A stretch of 64,000 nucleotides of DNA from Nitrosopumilaceae archaeon (GTDB lineage: Archaea > Thermoproteota > Nitrososphaeria > Nitrososphaerales > Nitrosopumilaceae), in the NCBI GenBank assembly GCA_028279545.1, contig JANQNN010000011.1, positions 62,001-126,000 on the forward strand, written 5' to 3'. Below, in pieces: positions 16,024 to 25,379 of the stretch. How positions within the stretch are numbered: position 1 is the first letter of the stretch; each line of letters begins with the position of its first letter. Under the pieces are notes generated by a model, which saw only the letters and a program-made list of their open reading frames with translations, was not told where the DNA came from and did no database searches. The translations under genes and the position numbers were made by a program.

Positions 16024-17415
16024 TTGTCACAAGTTTTTCATGAAATCGAAAAAAAAATTATCTCTACTTTGAAAATTGAACCAAAATTAACTCCTGAAAA
16101 ACTTCAGGATAAGACTCAGCTTTCTCCTGATCAGATTAGACGCGGTATAGAGTGGCTTAAACTAAAAGGATTAGCTAACGTAACTGAATCAAAAATTATT
16201 GAATACTCCCTTGGAAAAAACGGACTTGAATCATTTCGCAAGGGCTTACCAGAACGCCGGCTGTTAGATTCTCTCAAAAAAGGATCAATGAATTCTTCAG
16301 ATTTACAAAAAGAACTTGGACCCGTTTTTGGCCCAGCTATTGGTCTTGCAAAAAAGAATGATTGGATTACTTTTGTGGACAACAAAATTTCCCTAAAAAA
16401 TCCCCCCTCAAATATTCCAGGAGAAAAAACTCTAGAGCAAATTGGAGATGGTCAAATTTTAAGTGAAAAAATTGACCAAATTGATTTGAAAAGTCTGTTG
16501 ATCCGACCAGATTTTCTAATTGAAAAAATAAATAAAACAAAGGAAATCACATTAGCAAAAACTGCACAAACTTTAGATTTTTCTAGCCCCGACCTTGGAG
16601 CAATAGATGTTGAAGCAAAAGTACCTGATGTTTATGTAACAAGAACCCATCCTTTGAAAAATACAATTGATGAAATTCGTGAAATTTTTGTAACTTTGGG
16701 ATTTACTGAAATTTTGGGAACAATGACACAACCTAGCTTTTGGAATTTTGATGCTCTATTTACCCCACAAGATCATCCAGCAAGGGAACTGCAAGACACC
16801 TTCTTTTTGGATGGAATTTCCAAGAAAAAAATTGGCACTTCTGAGCAGATTAAGAGAGTTTCAGAATCTCACAAAAAACATTGGAGATATCATTGGGATA
16901 TTTCTGAAGCGCGTAAAATGGTTTTACGAACTCACACCACTTGTGTCACAATAAAACATTTGTCGGAACAAAAACCTGACGAAGCAAGACTTTTTTCATT
17001 AGGGCGTGTTTTTAGAAATGAAAAGGTAAGTTACAAACATCTTGTAGAATTTAATCAAATTGAAGGAGTTGTTATTGGAAAAGACACTTCATTAAGGGAC
17101 TTGATGGGAATACAAAGAGAATTCTATAAGCGAATTGGAATTACAAAAATAAAATTTTGGCCAACCTTTTTTCCATACACTGAACCGTCACTACAGACAA
17201 TGGTATACAATGAAAAATTAGGTAAATGGATTGAATTATTTGGAATGGGAATCTTTAGACCTGAAGTTACTAAACCACTTGGAATTTCTAAACCTGTTCT
17301 TGCATGGGGAGGTGGTATTGAAAGAATTGCAATGCTAAAGTATGGAATAGATGATGTAAGGGAGTTTTATAATAACCACCTTAGTTGGTTAAGGAGTGCT
17401 ACAAAATGCCAGTAG
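16024..17415 (+). CDS. pheS: Phenylalanine--tRNA ligase alpha subunit
   Basis: The 463-aa protein has N-terminal winged-helix repeats that bind tRNA, as in archaeal and eukaryotic PheRS. The class II catalytic core follows: motif 2 region RLFSLGRVFRNEKVSYKHLVEF and the motif 3 stretch VLAWGGGIERIAM. The start is a TTG. It overlaps pheT by 10 bp, so alpha and beta subunits are translated from one message and join as a heterotetramer. Confidence 0.96.
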   Translation: MSQVFHEIEKKIISTLKIEPKLTPEKLQDKTQLSPDQIRRGIEWLKLKGLANVTESKIIEYSLGKNGLESFRKGLPERRLLDSLKKGSMNSSDLQKELGPVFGPAIGLAKKNDWITFVDNKISLKNPPSNIPGEKTLEQIGDGQILSEKIDQIDLKSLLIRPDFLIEKINKTKEITLAKTAQTLDFSSPDLGAIDVEAKVPDVYVTRTHPLKNTIDEIREIFVTLGFTEILGTMTQPSFWNFDALFTPQDHPARELQDTFFLDGISKKKIGTSEQIKRVSESHKKHWRYHWDISEARKMVLRTHTTCVTIKHLSEQKPDEARLFSLGRVFRNEKVSYKHLVEFNQIEGVVIGKDTSLRDLMGIQREFYKRIGITKIKFWPTFFPYTEPSLQTMVYNEKLGKWIELFGMGIFRPEVTKPLGISKPVLAWGGGIERIAMLKYGIDDVREFYNNHLSWLRSATKCQ

Positions 17416-19043
17416 TAACACTGAATTATTCAAGCTTACAAAAATTAATTGGTAAAGTTTCAAAAAAACAAATTTCTGAACTTTTACCATTTTTGGGCTT
17501 AGATATTGAATCAGAAGAAAACAATCAAGTGAGAGTTGAATATAGTCCAAATAGACCTGACTATTCTACAGATATTGGAATTGCCTTAGGCTTACAAGGA
17601 CTTTTAGGAATTAAAACGGGAGCAGTGAAGCTCAAGGTAAAAAAATCTAAAGACTATTCAATTAAGGTAAATTCTGATGTTTCAAAAATTAGACCGTATG
17701 TAACAGCAATAGTTGCAAAAAACGGGAAGATTGATTCAAAAATTCTTGAGCAATTTATTCAAATGCAAGAGGATCTTCATATGGGAATAGGTAGAAAACG
17801 AAAAAAATCTTCAATTGGAATACATGACCTTGATAAAATTTCATTTCCTCTTACCTATACAGCTACCAATAGAAGTACAAAATTTATTCCATTAAAATCC
17901 CAAAATGAAAATTCGGTATCTCAAATTATAGAAAATACTGATGTAGGTAGAGATTATGGACATATTTTGGGAAATTCTTCGAAGGTTCCAATGATTTTTG
18001 ACGCAAAAGGAGAAACGGTTTCTTTACCTCCCATTATTAATGCAGCAATAACCACCATTACCACTAAAACAAAAAACCTCTTTGTTGAAGTAACTGGAAT
18101 TAATAAGGAGGATGCAGAAGATATGCTTTCTGTAGTAGCAACTATTTTACAAAGTGCTGGGTTTTCTTTAGAATCTGTTAATATTTCTGGCTCAAAAAAT
18201 TCGTCACCTAAGTTTGAACCTAGAAAAATTACTATCAGTTCTAAATTGGTAAATCAAACACTTGGTTTGAATTTGAGTAATTCGAAAATAGTTTCCTCAT
18301 TAAAAAAATCTCGACTTGATGCTACTGTTAAAGGAACAAAAATTGTTTGTACAATTCCACCTTATAGATTTGACATTTTTGGACCTATGGATTTGGTAGA
18401 AGAAACTGCCCTAGGATACGGAATACAAAACCTAGAACCAATCCTGTCACCTTCTCAAACTATTGGTCAAATGAATCCAATTTCTCTTCAGCTCAAATCT
18501 CTTAATCAAATCATGATTGGCCTAGGGTATCTGGAAGCTTTGAATTCTAGTTTAACTAGTAAAAAAGTTCTTTATGAAATGACAAATAGGATTGCCTCAA
18601 AAACAATTTCTGTACTTGATTCTAAAAGTCAAGAGCATACAATTCTACGAGATTCTATTCTCCCTGGATTATTAGAAAATCTTTCAAGGAATATTCATGA
18701 ATCATATCCACAAAAATTATTTGAAACAGGAACAATTTTTCTACCAAATAATCCAATAGATGAAAAAATTAGTTTTGCTGCAATTTCTGCACACAAAGAA
18801 GCAAATTTCTCTGAAATAAAATCAATCTTACAATCTTTACTAAAAATTGGTTTTAATTTAAAAATAGAAACCAAGACATTTGATCATGAAACTTTTCAGA
18901 AAGGCAAGACTGCATCAATCCTTATTCAGGGAAAACAAGTTGGAATAATTGGGGAAATTAGTTCCAAAACAATTGAAAATTATAAAATTCGAGTTCCAGT
19001 TGTAGGTTTTGAAATTAATTTATCTGGATTAATATTTGACTAA
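17406..19043 (+). CDS. pheT: Phenylalanine--tRNA ligase beta subunit
   Basis: The 545-aa protein is the short archaeal-type beta subunit, beginning MPVVTLNYSSLQKL. It carries the B5 domain (EPRKITISSKLVNQTLGLNL, PPYRFDIFGPMDLVEE) and the catalytic-like module at the end. The ATG at 17406 is chosen over a TTG at 17385 because it matches the known start. Directly after its stop lies the structured RNA at 19060-19222. Confidence 0.95.
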   Translation: MPVVTLNYSSLQKLIGKVSKKQISELLPFLGLDIESEENNQVRVEYSPNRPDYSTDIGIALGLQGLLGIKTGAVKLKVKKSKDYSIKVNSDVSKIRPYVTAIVAKNGKIDSKILEQFIQMQEDLHMGIGRKRKKSSIGIHDLDKISFPLTYTATNRSTKFIPLKSQNENSVSQIIENTDVGRDYGHILGNSSKVPMIFDAKGETVSLPPIINAAITTITTKTKNLFVEVTGINKEDAEDMLSVVATILQSAGFSLESVNISGSKNSSPKFEPRKITISSKLVNQTLGLNLSNSKIVSSLKKSRLDATVKGTKIVCTIPPYRFDIFGPMDLVEETALGYGIQNLEPILSPSQTIGQMNPISLQLKSLNQIMIGLGYLEALNSSLTSKKVLYEMTNRIASKTISVLDSKSQEHTILRDSILPGLLENLSRNIHESYPQKLFETGTIFLPNNPIDEKISFAAISAHKEANFSEIKSILQSLLKIGFNLKIETKTFDHETFQKGKTASILIQGKQVGIIGEISSKTIENYKIRVPVVGFEINLSGLIFD

Positions 19044-19059
19044 ATCTATTCTTAAACGC

Positions 19060-19222
19060 CCAAGAGCAGGCATACAGACGGATTAGGAGGATGCGATCGT
19101 ATTGATACCAATGATTTCTAATTCACCCAGGTATGCTACATTAGGGCTACCCCGGTTTCAGAACCCAAGGAGGTTTTGGCTAAATACCAATGATCTTGTG
19201 CGAGTCAGAACCGGGGGACATT
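19060..19222 (+). ncRNA. Double-hairpin structured RNA, H/ACA-guide-like
   Basis: Two hairpins follow each other, each closed by a stem with ACA just after it. Hairpin 1 has GCATAC (19070-19075) pairing with GTATGC (19131-19136), then T and ACA at 19138-19140. Hairpin 2 has CCCCGGTT (19150-19157) pairing with AACCGGGG (19209-19216), then G and ACA at 19218-19220. Inside, both hairpins contain AGGAGG on one side and ATACCAATGAT on the other, which pair as GG/CC and leave GA opposite TGA, a kink-turn-like L7Ae site. In hairpin 1 an inner ATTAG/CTAAT stem ends 15 nt before ACA, the spacing expected for a pseudouridylation pocket. A TATA-like AATATTT lies at about 19031. Confidence 0.7.
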
Positions 19223-19260
19223 GAATAATAAAAGAAATAAAAACATCTGATAAAGAGAAA

Positions 19261-19686
19261 ATGAAGTTGGTAAATTATTGGTTGGCAAAACAAGAACCAA
19301 GTGGTCCAAGAGGATATAATTTTGAAACACTAAAAGAAGAAAAAACAACAGTTTGGGATGGCGTTCACAATAATCTTGCATTAAAACATATGAGAGAAAT
19401 GAAAAAAGGGGATCTTGCTTTATTTTATCATACAGGATCAGAAAGACAAGCAGTTGGAATTATGGAAATTATTTCAAAACCCTATCCAAATCCAAAAGAG
19501 GAGAATGAACGATTTATTGTAGTTGATGTAAAATACAAAAAACCCCTTAAACGATCGGTCACTCTAGAAGAAATGAAAAAACAAAAAAAGTTCAAAGATT
19601 GGGAATTACTTCGAATATCTAGATTATCGGTTATGCCCGTACCAAAAGATATTTGGGAAAGCATTCTTAAAATTTCTCAAAATTAA
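19261..19686 (+). CDS. EVE-domain protein (PUA-like, modified-base reader)
   Basis: The 141-aa protein starts VNYWLAKQEPSGPRGYNFETL and contains VWDGVHNNLALKHMREMKKGDLALFYHTG, the typical EVE fold sequence. It ends with LSVMPVPKDIWESI. EVE domains belong to the PUA/YTH group and are thought to bind modified nucleotides in RNA or DNA. The length is that of a single-domain protein. It follows the structured RNA at 19060-19222. Confidence 0.9.
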   Translation: MKLVNYWLAKQEPSGPRGYNFETLKEEKTTVWDGVHNNLALKHMREMKKGDLALFYHTGSERQAVGIMEIISKPYPNPKEENERFIVVDVKYKKPLKRSVTLEEMKKQKKFKDWELLRISRLSVMPVPKDIWESILKISQN

Positions 19687-19733
19687 CCCATCAAATCGCT
19701 TTGTTGATATAGTCGATTTATCTAATCTGAAAT

Positions 19734-19973
19734 ATGGCAACAGCTTATGTTTTAATAAACTGTGAACTAGGTTCTGAAGAAGCTATAATCCAGCAATTGA
19801 AGGGTCTAGAAGGTGTAAAGGAAGTTCATGGCACTTTTGGTGCCTATGATATATTGGCCAAGATTGAATCCGACACTGTAGAGAAGCTACGTGAAACAAT
19901 AACTTGGAAAATTAGAAAAATTGAAAAGATTCGATCAACACTAACCCTTATGGGAATAGAAGGTCAGACATAA
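19734..19973 (+). CDS. Stand-alone Lrp/AsnC ligand-binding (RAM) domain
   Basis: The 79-aa protein is a single alpha-beta RAM domain: TAYVLINCELGSEEAIIQQL, VKEVHGTFGAYDILAKIES, then IRKIEKIRSTLTLMGIE. It lacks the helix-turn-helix of full Lrp regulators. Such domains bind amino acids and may modulate Lrp partners. Single-domain copies are common in archaea. Confidence 0.92.
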   Translation: MATAYVLINCELGSEEAIIQQLKGLEGVKEVHGTFGAYDILAKIESDTVEKLRETITWKIRKIEKIRSTLTLMGIEGQT

Positions 19974-19990
19974 CACCCTTTTTTCTTATT

Positions 19991-20563
19991 ATGATTTTAC
20001 ATTTTATTTTTGTTGTAAAAGAAGAAGATCAAGAAAAACGAAATCTAGAATATGAATACGTAAAACAAATGAGTCAATTTTTTAAGGTTTGGATAAAGGA
20101 AAAATTTGGAATAGATTATGAAATCAACTGTGACAAATTAATTACAAAACCAAGAAGCATTCTGCAAAAACTAGACATTCCAACCTTAATTCGTGACCAC
20201 GAACAACGAGGAAAAGAAATTTATCATTTTTACCTTTGCCACTTTAGGCCTCTCTGGACTGATTGTACTTGTGAAGGTTATCATTCTGAAAATTTTGGAA
20301 TGATTTGGTGGCAGTCTCCCAAAGATCCAAATGATACATTATTTATGGCTGAAAAAAACTGTACTTCAGTATCTCATGAAATCGCTCATGAGCTTTTAAG
20401 ACAATCTAATTCCAAAAAATTTATTGAAAGCGTTCATGATGTTTGGACAAAACATCTTTTCTCTGACTTGTATTTCGAACAATATGATGCAGATTTTAAA
20501 AAAACGGAGGGAAAACCTCAGTTTCTTGCAATTGACACATCAAATTTATTTGTTGAAAAATAA
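19991..20563 (+). CDS. Putative zinc metallopeptidase-like protein
   Basis: The 190-aa protein holds SVSHEIAHELLRQ, an HExxH motif with a third possible ligand in the following helix, near residue 134. No signal peptide is seen, so it should be cytoplasmic. A cluster CTCEGYHSE near residue 90 may bind metal too. The family is not recognised. It starts 18 bp after the RAM-domain gene. Confidence 0.65.
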   Translation: MILHFIFVVKEEDQEKRNLEYEYVKQMSQFFKVWIKEKFGIDYEINCDKLITKPRSILQKLDIPTLIRDHEQRGKEIYHFYLCHFRPLWTDCTCEGYHSENFGMIWWQSPKDPNDTLFMAEKNCTSVSHEIAHELLRQSNSKKFIESVHDVWTKHLFSDLYFEQYDADFKKTEGKPQFLAIDTSNLFVEK

Positions 20564-20615
20564 TTAAAAATATATTCTTGTCAATCAAATAAAGAAAGAT
20601 AAAAAAACTAAATTT

Positions 20616-21245
20616 TTAGCACTTGGTTACAGAGTAAATATTGTTTTCAAAATTTGCAGTTTTAAAATCAAGTTTATTTTCAGGGTCATTTGATCTTGAT
20701 TTATTTAAATTACTTAACTCAACCAAAGCATCTCCCCTAAAACCCACAGAAGATCCGTAGATTGCATCGGTTAACATTGTTCCATGATCACCTTTCTTAA
20801 TATCATCGACCATTTCATAAAATCGAGTTGTTTCTTTTTTGTTTACTGGATTTCCTGTAGCCTTGTTATATGCTACTGCAATATACATTCCATTATTTTT
20901 TACCGCAACTGGAATTTTGTGGTTTTTTCCACTCAGCCCAGGAATTGTTTCATTTACAATAACCTCACATTTGTGATACATACTGGATACATATGCAAAA
21001 AATCTATACATTGCATATTTTCCGGCAGGGTCTTCTTCGCAATCAACAAAAACTCGATGTAATAACATTAAAGCATCATCATTCATACTTTGCAATCTAT
21101 CGTCTATTCTTCCTCTCTCAAGAAGATCCGATTTACATTCCTTTGCCACAATTACTAAAATAAAATCAGGTAAATTGTAATTTTTTAGGGCAGCTACAAA
21201 AGCTCCTGCTTGTGACATTCCAAACTTTGGAAAACCCTTAACCAA
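20616..21245 (-). CDS. Hypothetical soluble protein, 209 aa
   Basis: An intact frame from a TTG start (MVKGFPKFGMSQAGAFVAAL). It is soluble and mainly helical, with scattered cysteines (VAKECKSD, FVDCEED, YHKCEV, SVTKC) and no known motif. I do not recognise it. It is convergent with the peptidase-like gene and divergent from aconitase. Confidence 0.65.
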   Translation of the reverse strand: MVKGFPKFGMSQAGAFVAALKNYNLPDFILVIVAKECKSDLLERGRIDDRLQSMNDDALMLLHRVFVDCEEDPAGKYAMYRFFAYVSSMYHKCEVIVNETIPGLSGKNHKIPVAVKNNGMYIAVAYNKATGNPVNKKETTRFYEMVDDIKKGDHGTMLTDAIYGSSVGFRGDALVELSNLNKSRSNDPENKLDFKTANFENNIYSVTKC

Positions 21246-21393
21246 TTAAGCACCTCATTTTAACTTCCTAAACTCCAATATTCAATAATAGAATTGTTTT
21301 TGGCTTATAATTGTTAAGAAAAAACCGTGCCTATTTGGTTAATTTTTAAAGGATTTAATTAAAATTAAATCCAAGACATTTTCAACATTTTTT

Positions 21394-23658
21394 GTGGAAA
21401 TAGATAGTACCCCTGAATTAGTTTCTAAAGTCTATAAAAAATTAGAAGAAAATATTGAAAAATACAGAAAAACTACTGGAAGACCCTTGACCCTTACCGA
21501 AAAAATACTTTCAGGTCATCTCCATGAAACTCCAAATGAAATTCTAGATAAAGAAAAAAATTATGTTTTTCTTCGACCTGATAGAGTTGCATTACAAGAT
21601 GTAACAGGCCAAATGGTAATGTTACAATTTATGCAGGCTGGCCTTGAACAAACAAGTTTACCCACTACCGTTCATTGTGATCATTTGATTAGAGCTAAAG
21701 TTGAGGGTGATGCCGATATGCTAATAGCTCTTGATGAAAACAATGAAGTTTTCAAATTTTTGCAATCTGCTGCAGCAAAATATGGTTGTGGTTTTTGGAA
21801 ACCTGGAGCAGGCATTATTCATCAAGTGGTCCTTGAAAATTATGCGTTTCCCGGGGGATTGATGATTGGAACAGATTCCCATACTCCAAACGCTGGAGGA
21901 TTAGGTATGATTGCAATTGGAGTTGGTGGATTAGATGCTGCTGAAACCATGGCAGGTTTGCCTTGGGAATTACTTTACCCAAAACGCATAGGTGTTAAAC
22001 TCACAGGGGAATTAAATGGTTGGACTGCTCCAAAAGATATTATTTTAAAAGTTGCAGAGGAGTTAACAGTTTCTGGAGGAACAAATTCTATTATAGAATA
22101 TTTTGGTCCTGGAACTTCATCTATTAGCTGTACTGGAAAAGCTACTATAGCCAATATGGGAGCAGAAGTTGGTGCAACTTGTTCTATATTTCCATATGAT
22201 GAAAGAATGGAGACTTATCTGAAATATACAAACCGAGAAAAGATTGCAGAACTTGCAAATAAAAATAAAGAATTATTGGTAGCAGATCCAGAGATTGAAA
22301 ATAATCCTGAAAAATTTTTCAACAGGGTAATAGAAATTAATCTTTCGACATTAGAACCTCATATTGTTGGTCCTCATACTCCTGATTTAGCTAGGAAAAT
22401 TTCTGAATTATCTGAAGATGTAAAAACTAATGATTACATTGATCCCATTTCTGTAGCTTTGATTGGAAGTTGTACAAATTCGTCATATGAAGACATGTCA
22501 AGAGCTGCAAGTTTAGCTGAGCAAGCAAAATCAAAAGGAATTAAATCCAAAATTCCCTTACTCGTTACACCAGGTTCTGAGCAAATAAGAGGTACAATTG
22601 AAAGAGATGGACAAATGGACTCTCTAAAAGAAATTGGTGCAACTGTTTTAGCAAATGCATGTGGACCTTGCATTGGACAATGGTCACGACCAGAATTAGA
22701 TAATGATGAAAAAAATACAATTGTAACTACCTTCAACCGAAATTTCCCTGGAAGAAATGATGGTCACCGAAGCACTCTTAATTTTATCGGAAGTCCAGAA
22801 ATGATTATTGCTCTTGCTCTAGGAGGGAGATTATCCTTTAACCCTCTTGAAGATGAATTAACGGCTGCAGATGGAACCAAATTTAAACTTGAACCACCAA
22901 AACCTGCTCCTGAAGTTCCCAAAGAAGGATTTATGAGACCTGAAGGAATTTTCATTTTCCCACCTGAAAATTCAAAAGATCTGGAAGTAATTTTTGATCC
23001 TGACAGCAAGAGGTTACAACGCTTAGAACCATTTGACAAATGGGATGGAAATGACTTTGAAGAACTTCCCATTATGGTAAAAGCAAAGGGAAAATGTACA
23101 ACAGATCACATTTCTCCTGCAGGGGCTTGGCTTTCACTTCGAGGCCATCTGGATAATCTAAGTGACAACATGCTTTTGGGTGCAGTAAATGCGTATAATG
23201 ATGAGGTTGGAAAGGGAAAGAATTTTCTTACAAATCAAATTGAACTCTTCTCAAAAATAGCAAGACAGTACAAAGAGAAAGGAATGCGATGGGTGATAAT
23301 TGGAGATAACAACTATGGAGAAGGAAGTAGTAGAGAACATGCTGCTATGAGTCCTAGATTCTTAGGTTGTGCTGCTGTAATCACAAAAAGTTTTGCGAGA
23401 ATTCATGAAACAAATTTGAAAAAACAAGGAATCTTAGCACTAACTTTTAGCAATGCTGATGATTATGAAAAAATTCAAGAAGATGACAAAGTTAGTCTTG
23501 TAGGACTTGACACCTTGGAGCCACAAAAACCCGTCATTTGCAAACTAACTCACAACGATGGAACAAGTGAAGAAATTACTCTTAATCATTCATACAACAA
23601 ATCTCAAATAGAGTGGTTCAAAGCAGGTTCAGCTCTTAATGTTTTGAGAAGTAAATAA
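21394..23658 (+). CDS. acn: Aconitate hydratase
   Basis: Aconitase converts citrate to isocitrate. The 754-aa protein has the three iron-sulfur cysteines in GSCTNSSYEDM (near residue 357) and ANACGPCIGQW (near residues 423-426). The C-terminal swivel domain has GDNNYGEGSSREHAA. The start is a GTG. It is the mitochondrial-like form. Its stop lies 10 bp before the orphan tRNA tail that marks the left end of the integrated element. Confidence 0.97.
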   Translation: MEIDSTPELVSKVYKKLEENIEKYRKTTGRPLTLTEKILSGHLHETPNEILDKEKNYVFLRPDRVALQDVTGQMVMLQFMQAGLEQTSLPTTVHCDHLIRAKVEGDADMLIALDENNEVFKFLQSAAAKYGCGFWKPGAGIIHQVVLENYAFPGGLMIGTDSHTPNAGGLGMIAIGVGGLDAAETMAGLPWELLYPKRIGVKLTGELNGWTAPKDIILKVAEELTVSGGTNSIIEYFGPGTSSISCTGKATIANMGAEVGATCSIFPYDERMETYLKYTNREKIAELANKNKELLVADPEIENNPEKFFNRVIEINLSTLEPHIVGPHTPDLARKISELSEDVKTNDYIDPISVALIGSCTNSSYEDMSRAASLAEQAKSKGIKSKIPLLVTPGSEQIRGTIERDGQMDSLKEIGATVLANACGPCIGQWSRPELDNDEKNTIVTTFNRNFPGRNDGHRSTLNFIGSPEMIIALALGGRLSFNPLEDELTAADGTKFKLEPPKPAPEVPKEGFMRPEGIFIFPPENSKDLEVIFDPDSKRLQRLEPFDKWDGNDFEELPIMVKAKGKCTTDHISPAGAWLSLRGHLDNLSDNMLLGAVNAYNDEVGKGKNFLTNQIELFSKIARQYKEKGMRWVIIGDNNYGEGSSREHAAMSPRFLGCAAVITKSFARIHETNLKKQGILALTFSNADDYEKIQEDDKVSLVGLDTLEPQKPVICKLTHNDGTSEEITLNHSYNKSQIEWFKAGSALNVLRSK

Positions 23659-23668
23659 ATTAGATTTT

Positions 23669-23692
23669 AACGTGGGGCCGACCGGAATCGAA
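23669..23692. repeat. attL: orphan tRNA-Trp 3' end
   Basis: These 24 bases are identical to 50053-50076 and read, on the reverse strand, as the T-loop, the 3' T-stem and acceptor halves of tRNA-Trp plus 4 nt beyond it. No other tRNA parts are present here. The bases before and after the 24 nt differ between the two sites. Confidence 0.9.
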
Positions 23693-23850
23693 TTGTTTGT
23701 CTAGTCATGTTCGCCTAGTTTTTTTTCGCTAAAAACCCATAAATTTTATCTGAAATCCGTACAAAATTATAGAAATTTTTTATTCAATCTTCAGAAAGAA
23801 ATTTCACTTTAAACAAGAAATTAGCTAAATGAATTCCTCCTTAAAGAGTA
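23690..23850 (+). repeat. Composite interspersed repeat, copy A (long + short units)
   Basis: The long unit (about 23690-23757) shares the pattern GAATTGTTTGTCTAG...TTCGCTAAAAACC...AAATTTTATCTGA with 28114 and 32203. The short unit (about 23809-23846) shares AAACAAGAAATTAGCTAAA and TCCTCCTTAAAGAG with five other sites. Copy A starts right at the end of attL. Between here and the gene at 24090 only one tiny frame (23962-24060) is visible. Confidence 0.75.
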
Positions 23851-23961
23851 GGATTTTCAAACTATGTTGATGGAACCCAGAGACTATTTTTATGATTTCA
23901 GATATCGAAGGTGGGTTTTGGGAAATAAGGTTATACTTACTCATTTTGTTCAAAAAGAAAA

Positions 23962-24060
23962 TTAATTTTTCCCCTTTGGAATAACACTAATTTCTTCTCG
24001 ATCTACTTTTGATTTTAAGTCGTATGGACCGTCAAAATCCATATTGATCGCAATTTTCAT
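23962..24060 (-). CDS. Possible tiny protein, 32 aa
   Basis: The reverse frame MKIAINMDFDGPYDLKSKV continues to a TAA at 23962. It looks protein-like (strand, acidic turn, strand) and is divergent from the gene at 24090 with 29 bp between them. No family recognised. It may equally be the start of a larger gene lost in the element. Confidence 0.35.
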   Translation of the reverse strand: MKIAINMDFDGPYDLKSKVDREEISVIPKGKN

Positions 24061-24089
24061 AAAAACTTAATTACTTGCTTTATGATTGT

Positions 24090-25181
24090 ATGATAATGGG
24101 TTCACTATGGGGAACAACTAAAAGTTATTCTGGGTATTTGAAAGAGATTGTTCAGGGTGGTGCTACCGCTGGAGGCGGTACTACTGCAGTAACAACAGTG
24201 ACTACAACCACTACTACCGCCACAGGACTGGGAGGAGCCGCAGTAACTACAACTACAGCTGCAACAGTTGGACAGGGAGCAGCTGCTGGAGCTTTAGCTG
24301 CTGGTGCTGGTACCTTAATAGGGCAAGGTATTGTTTACATTGAAACTTTTTTCTGGAACCCACATGCACCGTTAACAACTAGTTCTAGTAAATTCTTTAC
24401 TTTTGGTAATAATGAGATTGATGAACTTATTAGATCATTATTAACTCATCTGGAGTTTTGGCCCTTGAATTCTTTTCTTGATGAGTTTGACAATTCTTTT
24501 CCTTGGTGGCCTCCACATCCAGCATATCCACAACCTCCACCAGTACCTAAACCATATCGGCCCTCACAACCCAATCCAATTCAACCATTATATCCCCAGC
24601 AAAATAATGTGATTTCCAAACTTCTTTTACTTAACCAAACCACACCAGGGTTAGGTACAATTACTGTCACTTTAATTCGTAGTGGTATACGAACATTAAT
24701 TGATTTAGCTCAAGGAGCTGCATTAGCAAATGCAGGTAAAACAGATGAATTGAAAATTGCCGCAGATTCTGCTTTAAAAAATCATAAAGAATTTACCTAT
24801 GCTCAAAAAGCACTTGCTAAAGTCATTGAAAGCAATAGATCATTAGCAATTACTTTACCTACTTATTCCCTAAAACAATATTCTGAATTTACTGAGCAGG
24901 TAAAAAGAGAAGGCCCTTCTGCCATTCCAGAAATAGAATTTGTACTATTTGACAAAATTTTTGAACTTGCACACGTTCAAACTCCAAATGATCATAGACA
25001 AAACCTTGCGGATTGGGTTGCTGAAGGTCCTACTGAAAACGAAATTAATAGTTTTAAAAAGTCGGCAAATGAATCTCTAACCTTACCTCAAATTTTTTAT
25101 GATACAATAAACTTCTATTGGTCAAAAGTCAATCTGTGGGATTCGCCTTTATTTAAAAAGAAAACCAATCATTCTCACTGA
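24090..25181 (+). CDS. Thr/Ala/Gly-rich protein with membrane-inserting region, unknown
   Basis: Residues 20-85 of this 363-aa protein are almost only Thr, Ala, Gly and Val, ending in a hydrophobic stretch (GTLIGQGIVYIETFF). A proline-rich linker follows (WWPPHPAYPQPPPVPKPYR, near residues 150-175), then a helical C-terminal domain. The low-complexity region could form a glycine-zipper membrane insert. No family recognised. The ATG at 24090 is preferred over TTG 24075, since AACTTAATTA lies about 26 nt upstream. It is the first gene inside the left end of the element. Confidence 0.65.
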   Translation: MIMGSLWGTTKSYSGYLKEIVQGGATAGGGTTAVTTVTTTTTTATGLGGAAVTTTTAATVGQGAAAGALAAGAGTLIGQGIVYIETFFWNPHAPLTTSSSKFFTFGNNEIDELIRSLLTHLEFWPLNSFLDEFDNSFPWWPPHPAYPQPPPVPKPYRPSQPNPIQPLYPQQNNVISKLLLLNQTTPGLGTITVTLIRSGIRTLIDLAQGAALANAGKTDELKIAADSALKNHKEFTYAQKALAKVIESNRSLAITLPTYSLKQYSEFTEQVKREGPSAIPEIEFVLFDKIFELAHVQTPNDHRQNLADWVAEGPTENEINSFKKSANESLTLPQIFYDTINFYWSKVNLWDSPLFKKKTNHSH

Positions 25182-25379
25182 GATTGGCAATATCAAGAAT
25201 TGAAATTTTTTAATCTATTCCACATCTAAAGTAAAGAGATTTTTGTATAAAACGCATTTGTAAAATAAGAGTTTTAGAGATCAAGCAAATATGTCGATGC
25301 TAGGGATCTGGTTTTAAATAAACAATAGAAGGAAAAAGGATAAGGACTTTGATTTTGTTTTAAGAATTAATGTATTAAA

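Noticed and set aside
23669-23692. Second tRNA gene at the left end of the element
   Set aside because: Only the 3' acceptor and part of the T-arm are present; no D-arm or anticodon arm follows, so it is an attachment-site copy.
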